Assembly: GCA_002221725.1 (NCBI GenBank)
Contig: NJFT01000033.1
Span: forward strand, 124,001-188,000
Source: Scedosporium boydii
Lineage: Eukaryota; Ascomycota; Sordariomycetes; Microascales; Microascaceae
DNA length: 64,000 nt
Direction: 5' to 3'
The notes beneath the pieces are model-generated. The model was not told the origin of the DNA and searched no databases. It saw nothing but the letters and a program-made list of their open reading frames with translations. The position numbers and the translations under genes were made by a program. Below, one piece after another: positions 50,003 to 62,900 of the stretch. The first letter of the stretch is position 1. Every line of letters begins with the position of its first letter.

Positions 50003-50344
50003 TTGGTTGCAGTCTTGGTGCTTGAGCTGCTCGGTTGGGAGTTCTTGCCGTAACCTCATATATAAAGCATATATGTCCGGGGCCGAGTGCGACGAGGAAG
50101 GCGCGGGAGGTTGAGCTCCTTCCGTGAGGGAAAATCCAAGGTCCCTTGAGGAGTTGCTCGCCTCTGTTGTTAACTCTCCGGGAGTGAAGAATTGCTTCGT
50201 GAATCCGTTCTTGGGCTGACGGGGGGATCGTGGGCAGGGATACAAGAGAGGCAAAGTCTTGGTGCAATAATTTTATTGGTATTTTATTTTCCACGGCGCT
50301 TCATTCATCCCAAGTCATATTTTCCGCAAGAAACGACTGAATCG

Positions 50345-52123
50345 CTAAGTTATGATGGCCTCATCAGCCATGAAATCATCACCGGCATCTTCAAGGACCT
50401 CTCTCATCTCCTCCTCCGTGGCCTCGAGGCCCTCGGAGCTCATAAGCTTCTCATCCTTGCCCTCAGCTAGAAAAAGAGAGTCAGATAGTTAGCCACGATA
50501 CGTAATGGAAGAAAGGTGGAGAAGGACTTGGCGCATATAAAAGCTTCCAAGGGCAATACTTACTTCCTGCCTCGACCAACAAATTCTCTTGAATCTCACA
50601 GTCTGTGAGAACACAGTTGTCGCCAATAACGGCCCTCTTACCAATAATACACCTCGTAAGCTTGCACGACTTGCCAATCGTCACGCCGTCCATAAGAACG
50701 CATTGTAGCATCTTGGCACCTTCCTTAATCTGGCAATGGGCTCCAATGACGCTCTCCTTGATCGAGGTCTTCTCTTCCACCGTGACATGATCTGCGATGA
50801 GCGAGTCGGCCTTGGTAATAGTCGTCCTTGACTTGACTCCCTCCGGGTAAGCCACCTTCTTCGGATGCGCGAAAGGCGAGGCAGCCTCGGCGCCGGCCTC
50901 CTCGATTGAGGGCACCTTGGCCAGCTGGAGCGAAACGCTGAGGAGCAATCGCGCGGTATCTACTCGACGGATGATGGCTGCATCGGGTTCATTGGGGTGG
51001 AGATAGGCGAGGATGGGAGGGATCGACGCGGTTTCGATGCTGCTGGTGTCCTTCGGAGATCCTGCCGGGGTGCCATTGCCGGAGACGCTATCCTCGGCGG
51101 AAAATCTCCTAGATCCGGCGCCATTTTCAATTTCGGCAAAAACTTCTCCAAGGTGGAGCTTTTCGGCGAGACCCTTCTCCCAGCCCGCCTTGGCCCACCA
51201 GCCAGTGATGTCCTCTCCGATACTGTCGAGCCTGTCGTTCTTGTATGCGAAGTCGATAACCCAGCGCGGGAAGATGTAGATGTGAGCGTCTCGGAGGGTG
51301 GTAAGCATTCGGACGCGCGGGTGGTTCCTGATGAGACCGTGCCTAACAGGTAGCCCCGAGCGCTCCTCCACAAGGTCGGATAGGGACGAGGTAGGCATCG
51401 AGTATACCAGCTTAGATACGTGGGGCAAGAGGGAACCCTTCTGAGTTATCGCAGTTACGGGAGGAAGCGGAGTCGTCGCAATAAAATCCGTCTCTTCGCC
51501 CTTGATTGGATTGGCCGTCTTGGTATCGTACCATACACCGAGGCCACCATTGTAGAGAGGCGAGTCGTCGTCTTCGGCGAGCCTCTTATCGCCCAACACA
51601 TATGAGAGACTCGCGGCAGTAGTCATCCAGGCATGGAGGAACTTTTCGCCCGGAAGCTCGCAGACAAGATCACAAGGCAAGACCAAGAAATCAGACTGCA
51701 CAAGCTGTCGAATCTCTGGAAGACGGAGAATCGCGGCCGTACCCGTGTTCTGGTCTAGGCCCTCGGGCGCCAGGACACCTGGACGAGGCAGGGGCAGGGC
51801 GGTTAAGAAGGGGTTGGTGTTTAGCGCCCTTGTGATAGCCTGTAGTGCGCTTGGAGGGCAGATCAGTGTGATATCTTGAACTCGTGGTCAGCTTCTCATG
51901 CTCTCAATGGGTAATGGGTGGAGTGGCGGGGGTGACGAGTACCAGTTATGCCCATGCGGTAGCAGAAGTCAATTGGATACCAGACCATAGGGCGGTTTGC
52001 TATAGGTAATAGCGCCTTGGGGTTCTCATCTGGGTTTGATGTGAAAGTCGGAAAGGATGAGCCAGGGCCGCAGAGAATTAAGGCCTGTAGCCCAGGCGAG
52101 GGCGCTGTGATGGCAGAGGGCAT
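50345..52123 (-). CDS. GCD1: Translation initiation factor eIF2B subunit gamma
   Basis: Subunit of the guanine-nucleotide exchange factor that reloads eIF2 with GTP, cytosolic, 537 residues. Exons: 51943-52123, 50564-51874 and 50345-50466; phases fit. The N-terminal nucleotidyltransferase-like domain reads LQALILCGPGSSFPTF, then NPKALLPIANRPMVWYPIDF, then SDFLVLPCDLVCEL. The C-terminal half carries hexapeptide repeats of a left-handed beta-helix (VIGAHCQIKEGAKMLQCVLM, VTIGKSCKLTRCIIG, AVIGDNCVLTDCEI). The last exon encodes an acidic tail (EEEMREVLEDAGDDF). Intron 1 (51875-51942) uses an AAG acceptor with a CTGAC branch-like site; intron 2 has a GTAAGT donor and CTAG acceptor. eIF2B gamma works with epsilon in the catalytic subcomplex. 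Confidence 0.93.
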
Positions 52124-55100
52124 CGTGAGATGGAGGGGGATGTTGGATGAAGGTGGGGCGTAAGGAATATCCAGTTAAAGGAAAGGAGTGATGCAAAAAT
52201 TGAGCAAAAGAGATGCTGTAGTCTAAGGAGATGTCAACTAGCACAAAGGAAAGATATTTAGATGACCAGAGAGCATTGCATGTGCTAGGCTCCCCCGTCA
52301 CTCACAGTTTTGAAAATATATTTTGAAAGTGTAGGAGTCATCAGCATGAGAGCTTCACAGTGCAGATTGCGACGCGCCACCTCAAGCCACAACTTGGAGG
52401 GGTGATGATTGTGGCAGTTTTGTGGCTGAGGCCAATTTGCTGAAAGGTCATAGCTCGGAAAAATCAGATTAAGTCAAGTCAACAATTTTAGTAATCACGA
52501 CTGGAACTGGGAGCTGACGATATCTAGACTGGAGCGCTGAAGAGCCTCACCTACATAGCTAAACCAACCTCATCTCATGACAAGCCAGAGAATTGAATAC
52601 TCAATTCCTACAATTTCCTATTTTATGTCACCGTGAACCCTTTTACTCTGCTCTAACCATTTCTCTGCAATTTTTTGGTGCCAATTGACCCTACAATTGA
52701 CGAACTTAAAACTCAAGATCAGACAATTGCACGTCATCCATGGAGTCATGTATCCACAGAGTCGTATCGCTCATCACGGAGCCGCAAGCATGAAAAAAGC
52801 TTGAGGAATGGTAAGTGGAGCTCTTCAGAAACCTCTTTGCTCGATTTTTGTTATTTGAACATGAGACGGACTTGTCCCACCTAAGCTGTTCCAAGCTTTC
52901 CACCCTTGGTGAGAATGCAGAAGGGCGACGGTTCCTGGCCGAGATTCGGGTGCGACTGGCAACGAGCGATAGGGATATGATGTGAAATCCTGTTTCGTCT
53001 TGTTCTTTTGAGTGACTCTTCTTATCAAGCGATGAGGCCATCCTCCTTGGCAGCGGCTCAAAATCAAGCCAAGCGCCAAGCAAGCCAAGCTGGCCAAGGA
53101 GGCCAAGATCGGGAGGGTCTCAAGGTGAAGATTGTCCCACCACCCTTCGTGGGTCTCGCAAACATTTTATACCCCAGTTTTCAAGTCTTGTCCCGGCTCC
53201 CAGACCACGGCCGAGCCAATTTTTTTCTGGGTGCCGGATAGCCAAGAAGACGCACAAAGCTTTTCTCCCTTGTTCAAGCCCCATAATTCCACTCTCAGTC
53301 CGCGGCGGCTCGAAAGGCGAATCGGTCACCCAAAGCCCGGAAATCGTCGAGCCTGCCCAGACCCGCCCAGCCGCTTGGCACGCATCATCCGCTAACCTTG
53401 TTGCGACCTCCACTCGACGCAATTGGAGACGGGGCAGGCAGTGGGAAGAAAACAATATCGTCAAACCGCTTCACCTGAAAACGTCGGGGTCTGCGTGCTG
53501 AAGATCGGACGGGCAGACAGCTCAAGGGCAAAACAGGGTAAATAAGTCCGCACAAGAGAGAAAGGAGCCGTGGTCCGGGTTTTCCTAATTGGGAAGTGTC
53601 CCGGATCGGTGTTTCGGCAACACCCCGCACAGGCTCTGCACATACTTCGATGCGTACCTGCAGAGGTTTCTTAGGCTCCAAAATCCCAAGTTATGGGCCC
53701 AGGAACCTGATTCGCGCTGCTAGGCGTCGAGTGATTGTCCTGAACGGAGAAGCTTAAACTAGTTCCCATCATGGAACACTGCCCCCGAACCTGGGTGGTC
53801 GATCACCCACTCACACATGGCGCGGCAGCACTAAGACTATTCACATTATACACGACGGCATTGTATCCTCGGATACATTAATGAATCTCTGGGAATTAAA
53901 GGATGCTGTCAGGAGGCGAAACAATTTGTCCAAATCGTTCAATCCCGGTGCCGCTTTAATCAATTCGAGATTACAACCACACGGAATTGTCATCTCGGAT
54001 GGTCCTTTTTTTCATTCGACAAAAATCGTGGGAAAGACTCGACTGTCCAGACGTCGACCTCATAACATATGGGTCCCATTCTCGGTCGACTCTCAACCGC
54101 TGTCTACTGTCCGCTGTCTGCTGTCCCCGCAAACCCGTTCCGCACCTTGGGCCACGTTCCGTCGCTGATTCATGTTTACCCTCGCTTCACTACCGATAAT
54201 GCACGATGATATTTCCATGAAGTCCGGCCATTGGAGCGGTAGTTTGAGCCAGATTCGTTGTCGCATTGAACGAGAGAATAATAATCATCAGTTGATCAGG
54301 GCAACTAATATGAGCGGCGCCCATTGACGAACGCAAAAACCTTCACTACACCGACCGCTCTTCATCTCGAGAATTTTTTTCACGCCCCTGGCGAACCAAG
54401 CTCATCTCATCGGGCTGCTTGGCACAGCCGTCTGCAAGTGCTGTTTCCGCCTTAGTGGGAGAAGCTCTGAGGCCATTGACCGCGTCGTCCGGTTTCCGCA
54501 ACTACGCTGATTCTGTCTTTCTGTCTTCCTCCCAACCCCCCCTCGAATATATTGCCTACGCATCCATCTTATCCGTACTTCCGGCCCTGTAATCCCATTC
54601 TTTATGGCCCCTCCCATTTTGTTTCACAACATACGAGTTCTTCGGCCATACTCAGATGCCTTGGAGAATACATGTAGACTCCGCACTTGCCCCAATTTAC
54701 GTTCATAAGCCGTTAATGATTATGAATTTACCCCAGGATCGCTCGGTGATCGGCAGCTGCAGGTGCCAGGATGCCCATCTCGCCTGGAACATTCCACATC
54801 CCCCCTTCGTGCGTGTTCAAGGTGGTAGTCGTCGTGTCGATGTCGACGAAGGTGGTGGGACAAAGAAATTGGTGTATTGCCATACAGAAAGTCCATCTTG
54901 AGCCTCAACTCTTGTGCTCCCTCGAGACAGGGTCCAGGACGTCTACTTATAGGTCGAATCCCTCCTCGAATGCGAGGACACCGAGAACCGATGATTTTCG
55001 ACCTAACCATCCCCACCGACCGTGATGGGCATCTTCGACCACCTACCCTGGTTTACATGACCAACAAACGGCTCGACGCCCCATTTCTTTTTCCCTCACT

Positions 55101-55683
55101 ATGATTACGACCCGTCTCCCGTTGAGAGTGGATACGCGGCACGCACGGCACTTCTAGCGACCTGCTGCTCGCTCTTCTCCATTAGACCCAAAATCGTACC
55201 GAACGGGGGCTCCGCTCATTGAGACCGGCCGTCCTATTATCCGTACGCAAAGCACGAAAAAGATGCAATGTCCAAAGTGGTCATGCCCAGACTGGAGAGG
55301 AGCTCCACTCACCCGCACTTGAAAAAATAAGGAAAAAATAAGAAAAGGGGCAAAAAGAGGAAAAGCCTTGTCCGTGCATGCTGACCATCGTCTCCAACAA
55401 GGGGAGGGTGTGGGATTTCCTGGCAGGATGACGGCCCTTTAGCCCTGATAGCCGCCACGTTTTTCTCCGGATTTCCTTTCTGGAAGCCGCATCTCGAAGG
55501 CGGCTGTTTTATGGATCTGTCTCCACACACCCAGGCCTTCTCCAATTTGGACGGACAGCCGGCGGAATTGAGCATCCGTTTCCCTTCGTCAATGCTCAAT
55601 TCATTGGGGATAGTGGGCGGGAGACCCCTCACGAAACCATGGCTCTCCAAGAAAGAAAGAAAGGAAAAAGATATTGCTGCTCT

Positions 55684-55712
55684 GTGGGGCCATGGGGCCA
55701 TGGGGCGTGGGG
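55684..55712 (+). promoter_or_regulatory. Paired candidate CreA/Cre1 carbon-repression sites
   Basis: Two GTGGGG hexamers (55684-55689 and 55707-55712) fit the SYGGRG consensus bound by CreA/Cre1, which often acts through paired sites. A third fit (CTGGGG) lies at 55959-55964. They are 280-560 bases upstream of a cellulase gene, the kind of gene this factor represses. Short motifs like these occur by chance in GC-rich DNA. Confidence 0.35.
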
Positions 55713-56066
55713 AGGCGGACCCCGTTTTACTCTCCTTCCCGCTATGGTGAATTAAACAATCTCTTGGGTTTCGAACATGGAGACGCCGCCGGTCGCCGGG
55801 CTTGCTAGCATGAATATTTGATTAAAGTGTTAATCAACTTTTGTGCACACGATCCAGCCGTTCGAGGGCTCGATACTCACGATTAACGAGGACGACGAGA
55901 CCAGCCTGTAATTTCGGACGGTTCTACCCCGTTTGGTAAAAGTGACTTTGAGCTCTTTCTGGGGGGGAGAGAGGCCCTTTGCTAATTACCATGGCCTTGG
56001 CAAGAGGCGCCTCCCCAAGGGACAGCGCCCTCTCGCTCCGTCCTTCGTTCTCTCTCCCTCTCTCTC

Positions 56067-56072
56067 TATAAG
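56067..56072 (+). promoter_or_regulatory. Candidate TATA box of the GH7 gene
   Basis: TATAAG within a CT-rich stretch, 169 bases before the ATG. This would put transcription start near 56100 and leave a leader of about 140 bases. Confidence 0.5.
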
Positions 56073-56240
56073 AATCCTCTGTCCCCCGGTCGAGATAGGT
56101 CCCTTTGTGATGCTCCTCAGCTCTCTAGGCACATTGTTTAGCAAGAAGCCGCGTTCTCTGTCGCTCATTTCCCGCACACCTTTCTGGATCATATACCATC
56201 GGTAAAAAGGAAAAGAAAAAGCAAAAAAAAACTCGTCACA

Positions 56241-58001
56241 ATGAAGTTCGCCACGACCCTTGGACTCTTCGCCTCGCTGGTTGCCGCCCAGCAGGTTGGC
56301 AAGGAGCAGACTGAGACTCACCCCAAGATGTCTTGGAAGAAGTGTACCGCTCCCGGCAGCTGCACGACCGTCAACGCCGAGGTCGTCATTGACGCCAACT
56401 GGCGCTGGCTCCACACAACCGACGGTTATGACAACTGCTACGATGGAAATGAGTGGGTTGAGTCCGTCTGCAAGACCGGTACCGAGTGTGCTGAGAAGTG
56501 TGCCATCGAGGGCGCCGACTACGGCACGACATATGGTGCCTCCACCAGCGGTGATGCCCTCACCCTCAAGTTCCTCACCAAGCACGAGTACGGCACCAAC
56601 ATCGGCTCCCGATTCTATCTCATGAACGGAGCCGACAAGTTCCAGATGTTCGACCTTATGGACCACGAGTTCACTTTCGACGTTGACCTGTCCACCCTCG
56701 AGTGCGGTCTCAACGGTGCCCTTTACTTCGTTGCTATGGAGGAGGATGGTGGCTTGAAGAGCTACTCCACCAACAAGGCTGGTGCCAAGTATGGTACTGG
56801 TTACTGTGACGCCCAGTGCGCCCGTGACTTGAAGTTCGTCGGTGGCAAGGTAAATAAATCTCCGCACACTCTCCATATCCTCTGGAATTTGCTACGCCAA
56901 AGAAGAAAGAGTTAATTACTAAACCAACTATTTCTTAGGGCAACGTCGAGGGATGGAAGCCCTCTTCCAACGATGCCAACGCTGGTGTCGGTCCTTATGG
57001 TGCCTGCTGTGCCGAGATTGACGTCTGGTATGTGATTTACTGCTCTTCTTCAGGTTCATGGTAGAGGTGCAGGAAATTATTTCTAACATAGATTGCAACA
57101 CTATAGGGAGTCCAACGCCCACGCCTTCGCTCTTACTCCTCACCCTTGCAAGGAAAACAAGTACCACGTCTGCGAGAACGACACCTGCGGCGGTACCTAC
57201 TCCGAGGATCGCTTCAACGGTCTCTGCGACGCCAACGGCTGCGATTATAACCCCTACCGTATGGGCAACCCCGACTTCTATGGTATCGGCAAGGTTGTCG
57301 ACACCAGCAAGAAGTTCACGTAAGTTACCACTAGTCTTTGCGATACAATAGAACTTTAAAAAAAAAGCAGGGGACGAGACTAACGAGAAGACGATGGTTA
57401 ATAGTGTCGTCACTCGCTTCGAGGAGAACAAGATGTCTCAGTTCTTCGTCCAGGACGGAAAGAAGATCGAGATCCCCGCCCCCACCTTCGATGGGCTTCC
57501 CGACTCCTCGGCCATCACCCCCGAGTTCTGCGACAAGGTCTTTGAGGTCTTTGACGACTTCAACCGATTCAACGATGTCGGTGGATGGCCCCTCCTCAAC
57601 GACGCCCTTAGGATTCCCATGGTCCTCGTCATGTCTATCTGGGACGACGTAAGTTACAACCGTTGATGCAATGGCGCCCTGCAATTGATGCTAGAGGTTT
57701 ATGAACTGACACATTGTTGGGGAATGACAGCACTACGCCAACATGCTCTGGCTCGACTCTACCTACCCGCCCGAGAGGGAGGGAACCCCCGGTGCTGCGC
57801 GTGGTCCTTGCGCTCAGGACTCTGGCGTCCCCTCGGACGTCGAGGCCAACCACCCCGATGCGTACGTTTTTGTCTCTTGATGAAAAACTCCCACTCCCCT
57901 ATCTGTTCTCTCTTATCCATCAGTATTGCTAACTTGTTCCTTACAGTCAGGTCATCTGGTCCAACATCCGCTACGGCCCCATCGGTTCCACTGTCGAATA
58001 A
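56241..58001 (+). CDS. cbh1: Secreted GH7 cellobiohydrolase, catalytic domain only
   Basis: Reducing-end exo-cellobiohydrolase of glycoside hydrolase family 7, 446 residues, secreted (signal peptide [16 protein letters not shown]). Six exons: 56241-56849, 56939-57027, 57107-57319, 57405-57648, 57731-57861, 57947-58001; all phases fit. The catalytic motif EIDVWE gives nucleophile Glu229, Asp231 and acid/base Glu234, the same precursor numbering as the Trichoderma enzyme. Intron 2 cuts the Trp codon inside this motif. Other landmarks are [76 protein letters not shown] and a C-terminal [12 protein letters not shown]. The protein stops right after the core, with no Ser/Thr linker or CBM1. The many Cys imply the usual disulfides. 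Upstream candidate CreA sites and TATA box fit a carbon-regulated cellulase. Confidence 0.95.
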
Positions 58002-59912
58002 ACGTAAAAGAGCAGGTCCTGGTTCTAGCAAGGCATTTTCTTCGAGTCACGCACACTCCATCCTGTGGGAGCAAGAGCCTGTTTTCTTCGCCTCTTCTCC
58101 TGTTCTTCTTGTCTATCTTCTTTTCTCTTCTTTTTTCGTTTCTTCTAGAAGAGGAAAGAAGGAAAAACAAGCCTTGTGCACATTATTCAATGTAGATATT
58201 CTCTGTTTTTCTTTTCTTTTCTTTTGCTTCCTCATGTTGAATGTTGAAATGTTGATATAAAGGCATTGAGTGGAACGCTCCTAAAAGACTTCAACCTTCC
58301 CTGCTTCCATCTTCCTCCTTCCTCTCCTGATACACCCCAAACCCTTGTTGCAGAGCCGATGACTAGAAAGGGAATGGGACGATACAGCATTTGATGGCAT
58401 TTCAAACTCATGTAGACGTGGGAAAGATAGAAGTGGGAAGTGGATGAGGAGGAGGGCAGTTCATGGGGGGAGGGAGAAGGCTCCAAGCTTTCCATTGCAT
58501 GGAGAGATTTCGCCTCACCAAGTTACTCGCTTCCTTGATGAATAGCTAGTCTCTGTTGTCGATGTAATTTGTAATTTGTCTCCTCCCGTTGCCTTCCTTC
58601 TCGCCATGTCGCAATATCCCTTTTTCTCTCGAGAACCAAGGGCAAGTAAGTAACTATAATAGCCATTCCATAGAGCTCTCCTTTCTCAGTTATCAAGACA
58701 GAAACCTTTCTCTTGAGCAGAGGGATGAGAAACAAGATCAGGTTTAAAAGCTACAATTCAATATCAATAATACATCCATCCCCATCCCTCTCCAATACAA
58801 GTACACCCTTCATGAGAGAAGGACTTGGGCATTCTTTCCATCAGGCTATCTTACCCTCTCTCTCTCTCCCCTTATCTTTCCCTTCGTTCTCTCTAGGCTC
58901 AAGAAACAACATTGAACTTCACATAAAGCCAGCCAACAAACAAAGATAAAACACATCTCATCTCAGACACACACTCTTCTTTTCTTCCTCTCTTTTTTTT
59001 GTTTTTAGAAATTATTTCTTTCTTTCTCTCATACTCTCATCCTATCAACCACAAGAAGAGGGAAAAAAAGAAAAGACCCTCTTGTTTTTCTCCTCATGTC
59101 ATTCCCTTTTCATCCTTTGCATTTTCCTTCTGTCCTGTTTTCGGCAATAAAAAAAAATACACAAAGGAATCCCAGAAACACAAATCGAGCGAGAAACACA
59201 ATCAAACACAAGAGAATCTCTTCTCTTTTTCTGTTTTTCAACAAAATATGTGTGAACGATAACAAGGAACAAGAAAAAGCCCTTCCCTTTGTTCAGCCTA
59301 ACAATCCCCGCCTCCCTCCGATCCCACCTGGAAACACAAATAATAGCAGAGGGAAAAAAAAAGAAAACAGACAATAATAGGAACAAACCAAAGCGGAGTT
59401 TTTAATAAAATGACACAGAGAACCCTTTTTTGATGATGATAGAAAAGGGGGAGTTGATAGAACAACGGGAAAGAGAGTAAAAAGACAACCCGAAAACCGG
59501 AGACACATTCTCTCGAGAGAAAACCGCGCAAAAACAGAAACATGAAGCAGAAGTTGTTAGAACAAAGTATTTCCCGTTATTACAGCCCTTGTGTGTTTGG
59601 TCATACTATGATTCCCCTCTCCCATTTTCCCCCCTTTTGTTTTCGACACTCATAAAAAATCCCTTGCTAATTGCCGGGATGAGTGCGTGTGTGTGTGTAT
59701 AAACTCCCCGCCTCGACCCTTTTTTTTATTTCGAGGATGCAAAGCGATTACCCTTATCATCATCAACAACAAAAACCATCCCACCCGTTAACTTGACCAG
59801 AAATCAAAAGAATCCATCATGGTGTTGTGTTTTCATCCTCCTTGGCGCCTTTCGATCGGCCTCCGTAACGCCGGCGCCTATCGGTCCGGTGATGTGGGCG
59901 GGTACCCTTCTT
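58002..59912. other. Intergenic between convergent GH7 and DEF1 genes
   Basis: 3' flanks of two convergent genes, T- and A-rich with CT tracts (for example about 58855-58875). No gene is seen; open frames are low-complexity. Confidence 0.45.
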
Positions 59913-62900
59913 CTAGTGGTTGTAGTTTCCGCCCCAGCCGCCGCGTTGCTGCTGCTGCTGTTGCTGCTGCTGTTGCTGCCCACCACCGCCGTAGTATCCG
60001 CCGCTACCGAAGCCGCCTTGGCCGTATGAGCCGTAAGGTGTGTTTCCGTGCTGGCCTGCGCCGCTGCCGCCGCCCATGCCGTAGCCGCTAGATCCGTGGA
60101 GGCCCTGCTGGAGATGGCTGGGGTAGCCACCATAGCCAGCCATCTGGGCGTTGGACTGAGGAGGGAGACCGCCTTGTCCGGCAGGGGCGTTGTTAGTCGC
60201 CGATCCGGGACGAGCGCCACCGAGGGAAGGCGAAGGGCCAGCCGCAGTCTTGGAGTCGACGTAGGGCTTCAGGTCATCGTTAGCCGAGCCCGAGCCGGCA
60301 CCCTGGGATTGCGCGTTGAAACCCTGCCCAGCCTGGGACTGGTACGAAGAGGGTCCGCGTCCGAAAGTGTCGTGCATGCCGCCAAAGGAGCTGGCTCCAA
60401 GACCGCCCTGGTGTCCAGACTGCGCGCTTCCCACTCGTCCGTAGTCGCCTAGTCCGGACCCAATGCCGTTGTTGTCGCGGTGGAGCGACGACTGGAATCC
60501 GCCTGCAGGAGACGAGCTGTGGTCATATGGTGCCTGGGGAGGGATGTTGTAAGGCGCTCCATAAATGCCTCCCTTCCCATAGGGTGCTCCGCCGTAGCCG
60601 CCCTGGCCGTAGGCTTGCGCGTAGTAAGTGTGATAGTAGGGATTGTTGAAGTAAGGGTGAGTGTTGTAGGGATAGTTCTGTTGCGCGTGAGATTGCGGCT
60701 GAGAGGTTTGGCCGGTCGGTTGCTGCTGTCCCTGACCCTGGCCGGGAGGGTTGGGCGTGGTGTGACCGCTGCTCTGAGGATCGGTCGCGACGCCGCCGAA
60801 ACGCGACTGGTTGTGGAGACCACCCACACCGCTTTGCGGGTATTGGCTGAGGTTATCAGCCTGAGAGGGTTGGTTGTATCCGCCGAACGCGCGCTGAGGT
60901 TGGGGTTGCTGCGTGGCAGCGGTAGGCTCCTGCTGGCCCTGGCTAGCCTGATGCTGCTGTTGGCCGTATTGTTGGCCGTAGTAGTTGTATGGAGCGCGGT
61001 TTTGCTGGTCTGCGGTATAGTAAGATGAGAAGTCGCCTGGCGCCGAGCTGAATGCGCCGCTCGTGTGAGGGGGTTGAGCCGGCTGCTGTTGAGCCTGGAA
61101 GTTTTCGTACTGTTGCTGCTGGTGCGAAATCGTAGCAGCGCCCTGCTGGTTTAGAGAGGCGAAGCCCGGTGCTCCCTCTTGGGCACCGAAGCGACCGAAC
61201 GACTGAGTTGTCTGAGCTACGGGTTGAGCTGCATAGGGAAGGCCGTTGTTAGTGTAAAGATCATTCGAACCGACGAAGGACAAAAACGTACCCTGACCGG
61301 CGATAGGCTGCTGAGCCTGAGCTTGCGCAGCGGGGGCTAGAGAGGGAGCGTTAGCTTGCTGTTCTCGTACGGAGCCATCGAGGTCAGAGGCGATACCAGT
61401 TGGCGCGCCAGCGGGGACGGCAGGAGGGGCAGGCTTCTGAGAGAGCGATTCGGGAATAGCATTCGGCTGAGAGACGGGGGGGAGAGAGGTTCGAGGGTGA
61501 GCAATAGGCGAATCATCGGGAGGCTGGGCCCGGGTCTCGGGCTCCTCGCGATCTCCATCGATATCGTCTTCGGTTCCATTGAGAGAGAAAGCGCCAAACT
61601 GGACGGCGGCACGGTCGACCTCGCGGTTGCCGGGCATTCTGACCGCCTCCTCCTGGTCGAGGATGCGGCGCTGGAAGTGGGGAGCACGTCCCACGGGCTT
61701 GGTAGGGGTAGCAACAAATCCAGCAGGTTGAGGTACCGCTGGAGGGGGTTGAGTCTGCGAAGGGGCATGAGAAGTGGGGGTTGGGATAGAGCTGATGTCC
61801 GCAGGCGCGGGCGCCCAGGAGTCAGCAGCGGTGCTAGCGGCCGTGTCGGTGGGAGCAGGTGCAGATGTATCGTTGACTTGTTCAAGGTTGGACTCTGTCA
61901 GCGCGTCCTTGGTAGGGGGCAACTCTGTCGCGGGTTCAGCCGCCTCAGTGCTAGGACTAGGTGCCTCCTCGGTCGCAGGAGCCTCGACGGGTTCGGGTTC
62001 GGGTTCAGGTTCTGCGGCAGCAGGGGCCTCGATGGGAGCAGGGGATTCGACAGGGGGAAGGGGTTCCAAAGACTCGGTCGGCTTTTGGACTGGGGGTTCC
62101 TTGGGCTTCGGCGCAACTTTAGGCGCGGTCGCCTGCCTGAGCATGCTAGCCCAGGTCTTGGCCGGGGGAGCGGCTGCCTTCGTGGGCTCAGGGCCAGAGG
62201 CCGGCTGCTCGGCAGCTGCATGACTTCGACTCTCAGAGTCGCCCTGTTTGGTCGCAGTAGTAGTAGTATCCCAGGCAGTCGATTCTTCGGTAGGAACTGA
62301 AAGGTTGTGTTCCTTGCGGGCGCCGTTGGTAGCAGGTTGAGCAGGTCGGCTGCGGGGAGCACGACCGCCCCTGTCGGCGCCACGGCCTCGGCCACCGCGT
62401 CCACTCTCAGAAACATTCCTTCCGCCACGCGAGGGTCTGGTGCTGCCTGGATGGGAATCGGTTGTGGCTGCCGCGTTTACAGTATCCTTTGGCTTCGATC
62501 GAGTCTTCTTAGACTTGGAGGAGACTTCGCCCCATTGAGACACAGCGCCTAAATGAAAAAGATGACAACGTTAGCGTCGATGTGCCAAAGGGAGGGAAGG
62601 GGGGGGAAAAGCCCCATTTTCAGGCTCCAAAACGCGGTTGGGTAGGCTCTCGAAGCGGGAGCAGAAAACAGGACACGACAGGGAAAAATCAGATGTGGCG
62701 AAATGTATCAAGTCGCTCGCAATGATTCATGACGGAGTTGGATAGATGAAGTCACACATACCATGAGCAATCCTTTCGACGGCGAGATTCTCGTCGCCAT
62801 CAGCCTCCTGTAGAGCGTACAAAATATCGACTTCAGACCAGCCTTGGAACATATCCTTGATGGGGTAGACCTTGGATCCGTATAGCTTCCTCAATTCAGC

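Larger units (their letters stand above)
42840..50344. other. 7.5-kb stretch without a convincing gene
   Basis: No frame here combines length, natural composition and splice logic. Contents seen: an AT microsatellite (42932-42945), GT- and GA-rich tracts (about 44046-44090), repeated CCTAGT-like hexamers (about 46148-46198), a short direct repeat (47666-47687 and 47698-47719), and a tRNA-like fold (49908-50002). The part next to 42840 should be the promoter and leader of the C2H2 gene. Confidence 0.5.
52124..56240. other. 4.1-kb intergenic region between GCD1 and the cellobiohydrolase gene
   Basis: Promoter of GCD1 on the left and of the GH7 gene on the right. No gene, RNA or transposon fragment is recognised between. 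Open frames (for example 53881-54168) look like chance frames. Confidence 0.45.

Noticed and set aside
61356..62300. Long plus-strand frame opposite DEF1
   Set aside because: Antisense shadow of the low-complexity, GC-rich DEF1 coding strand.
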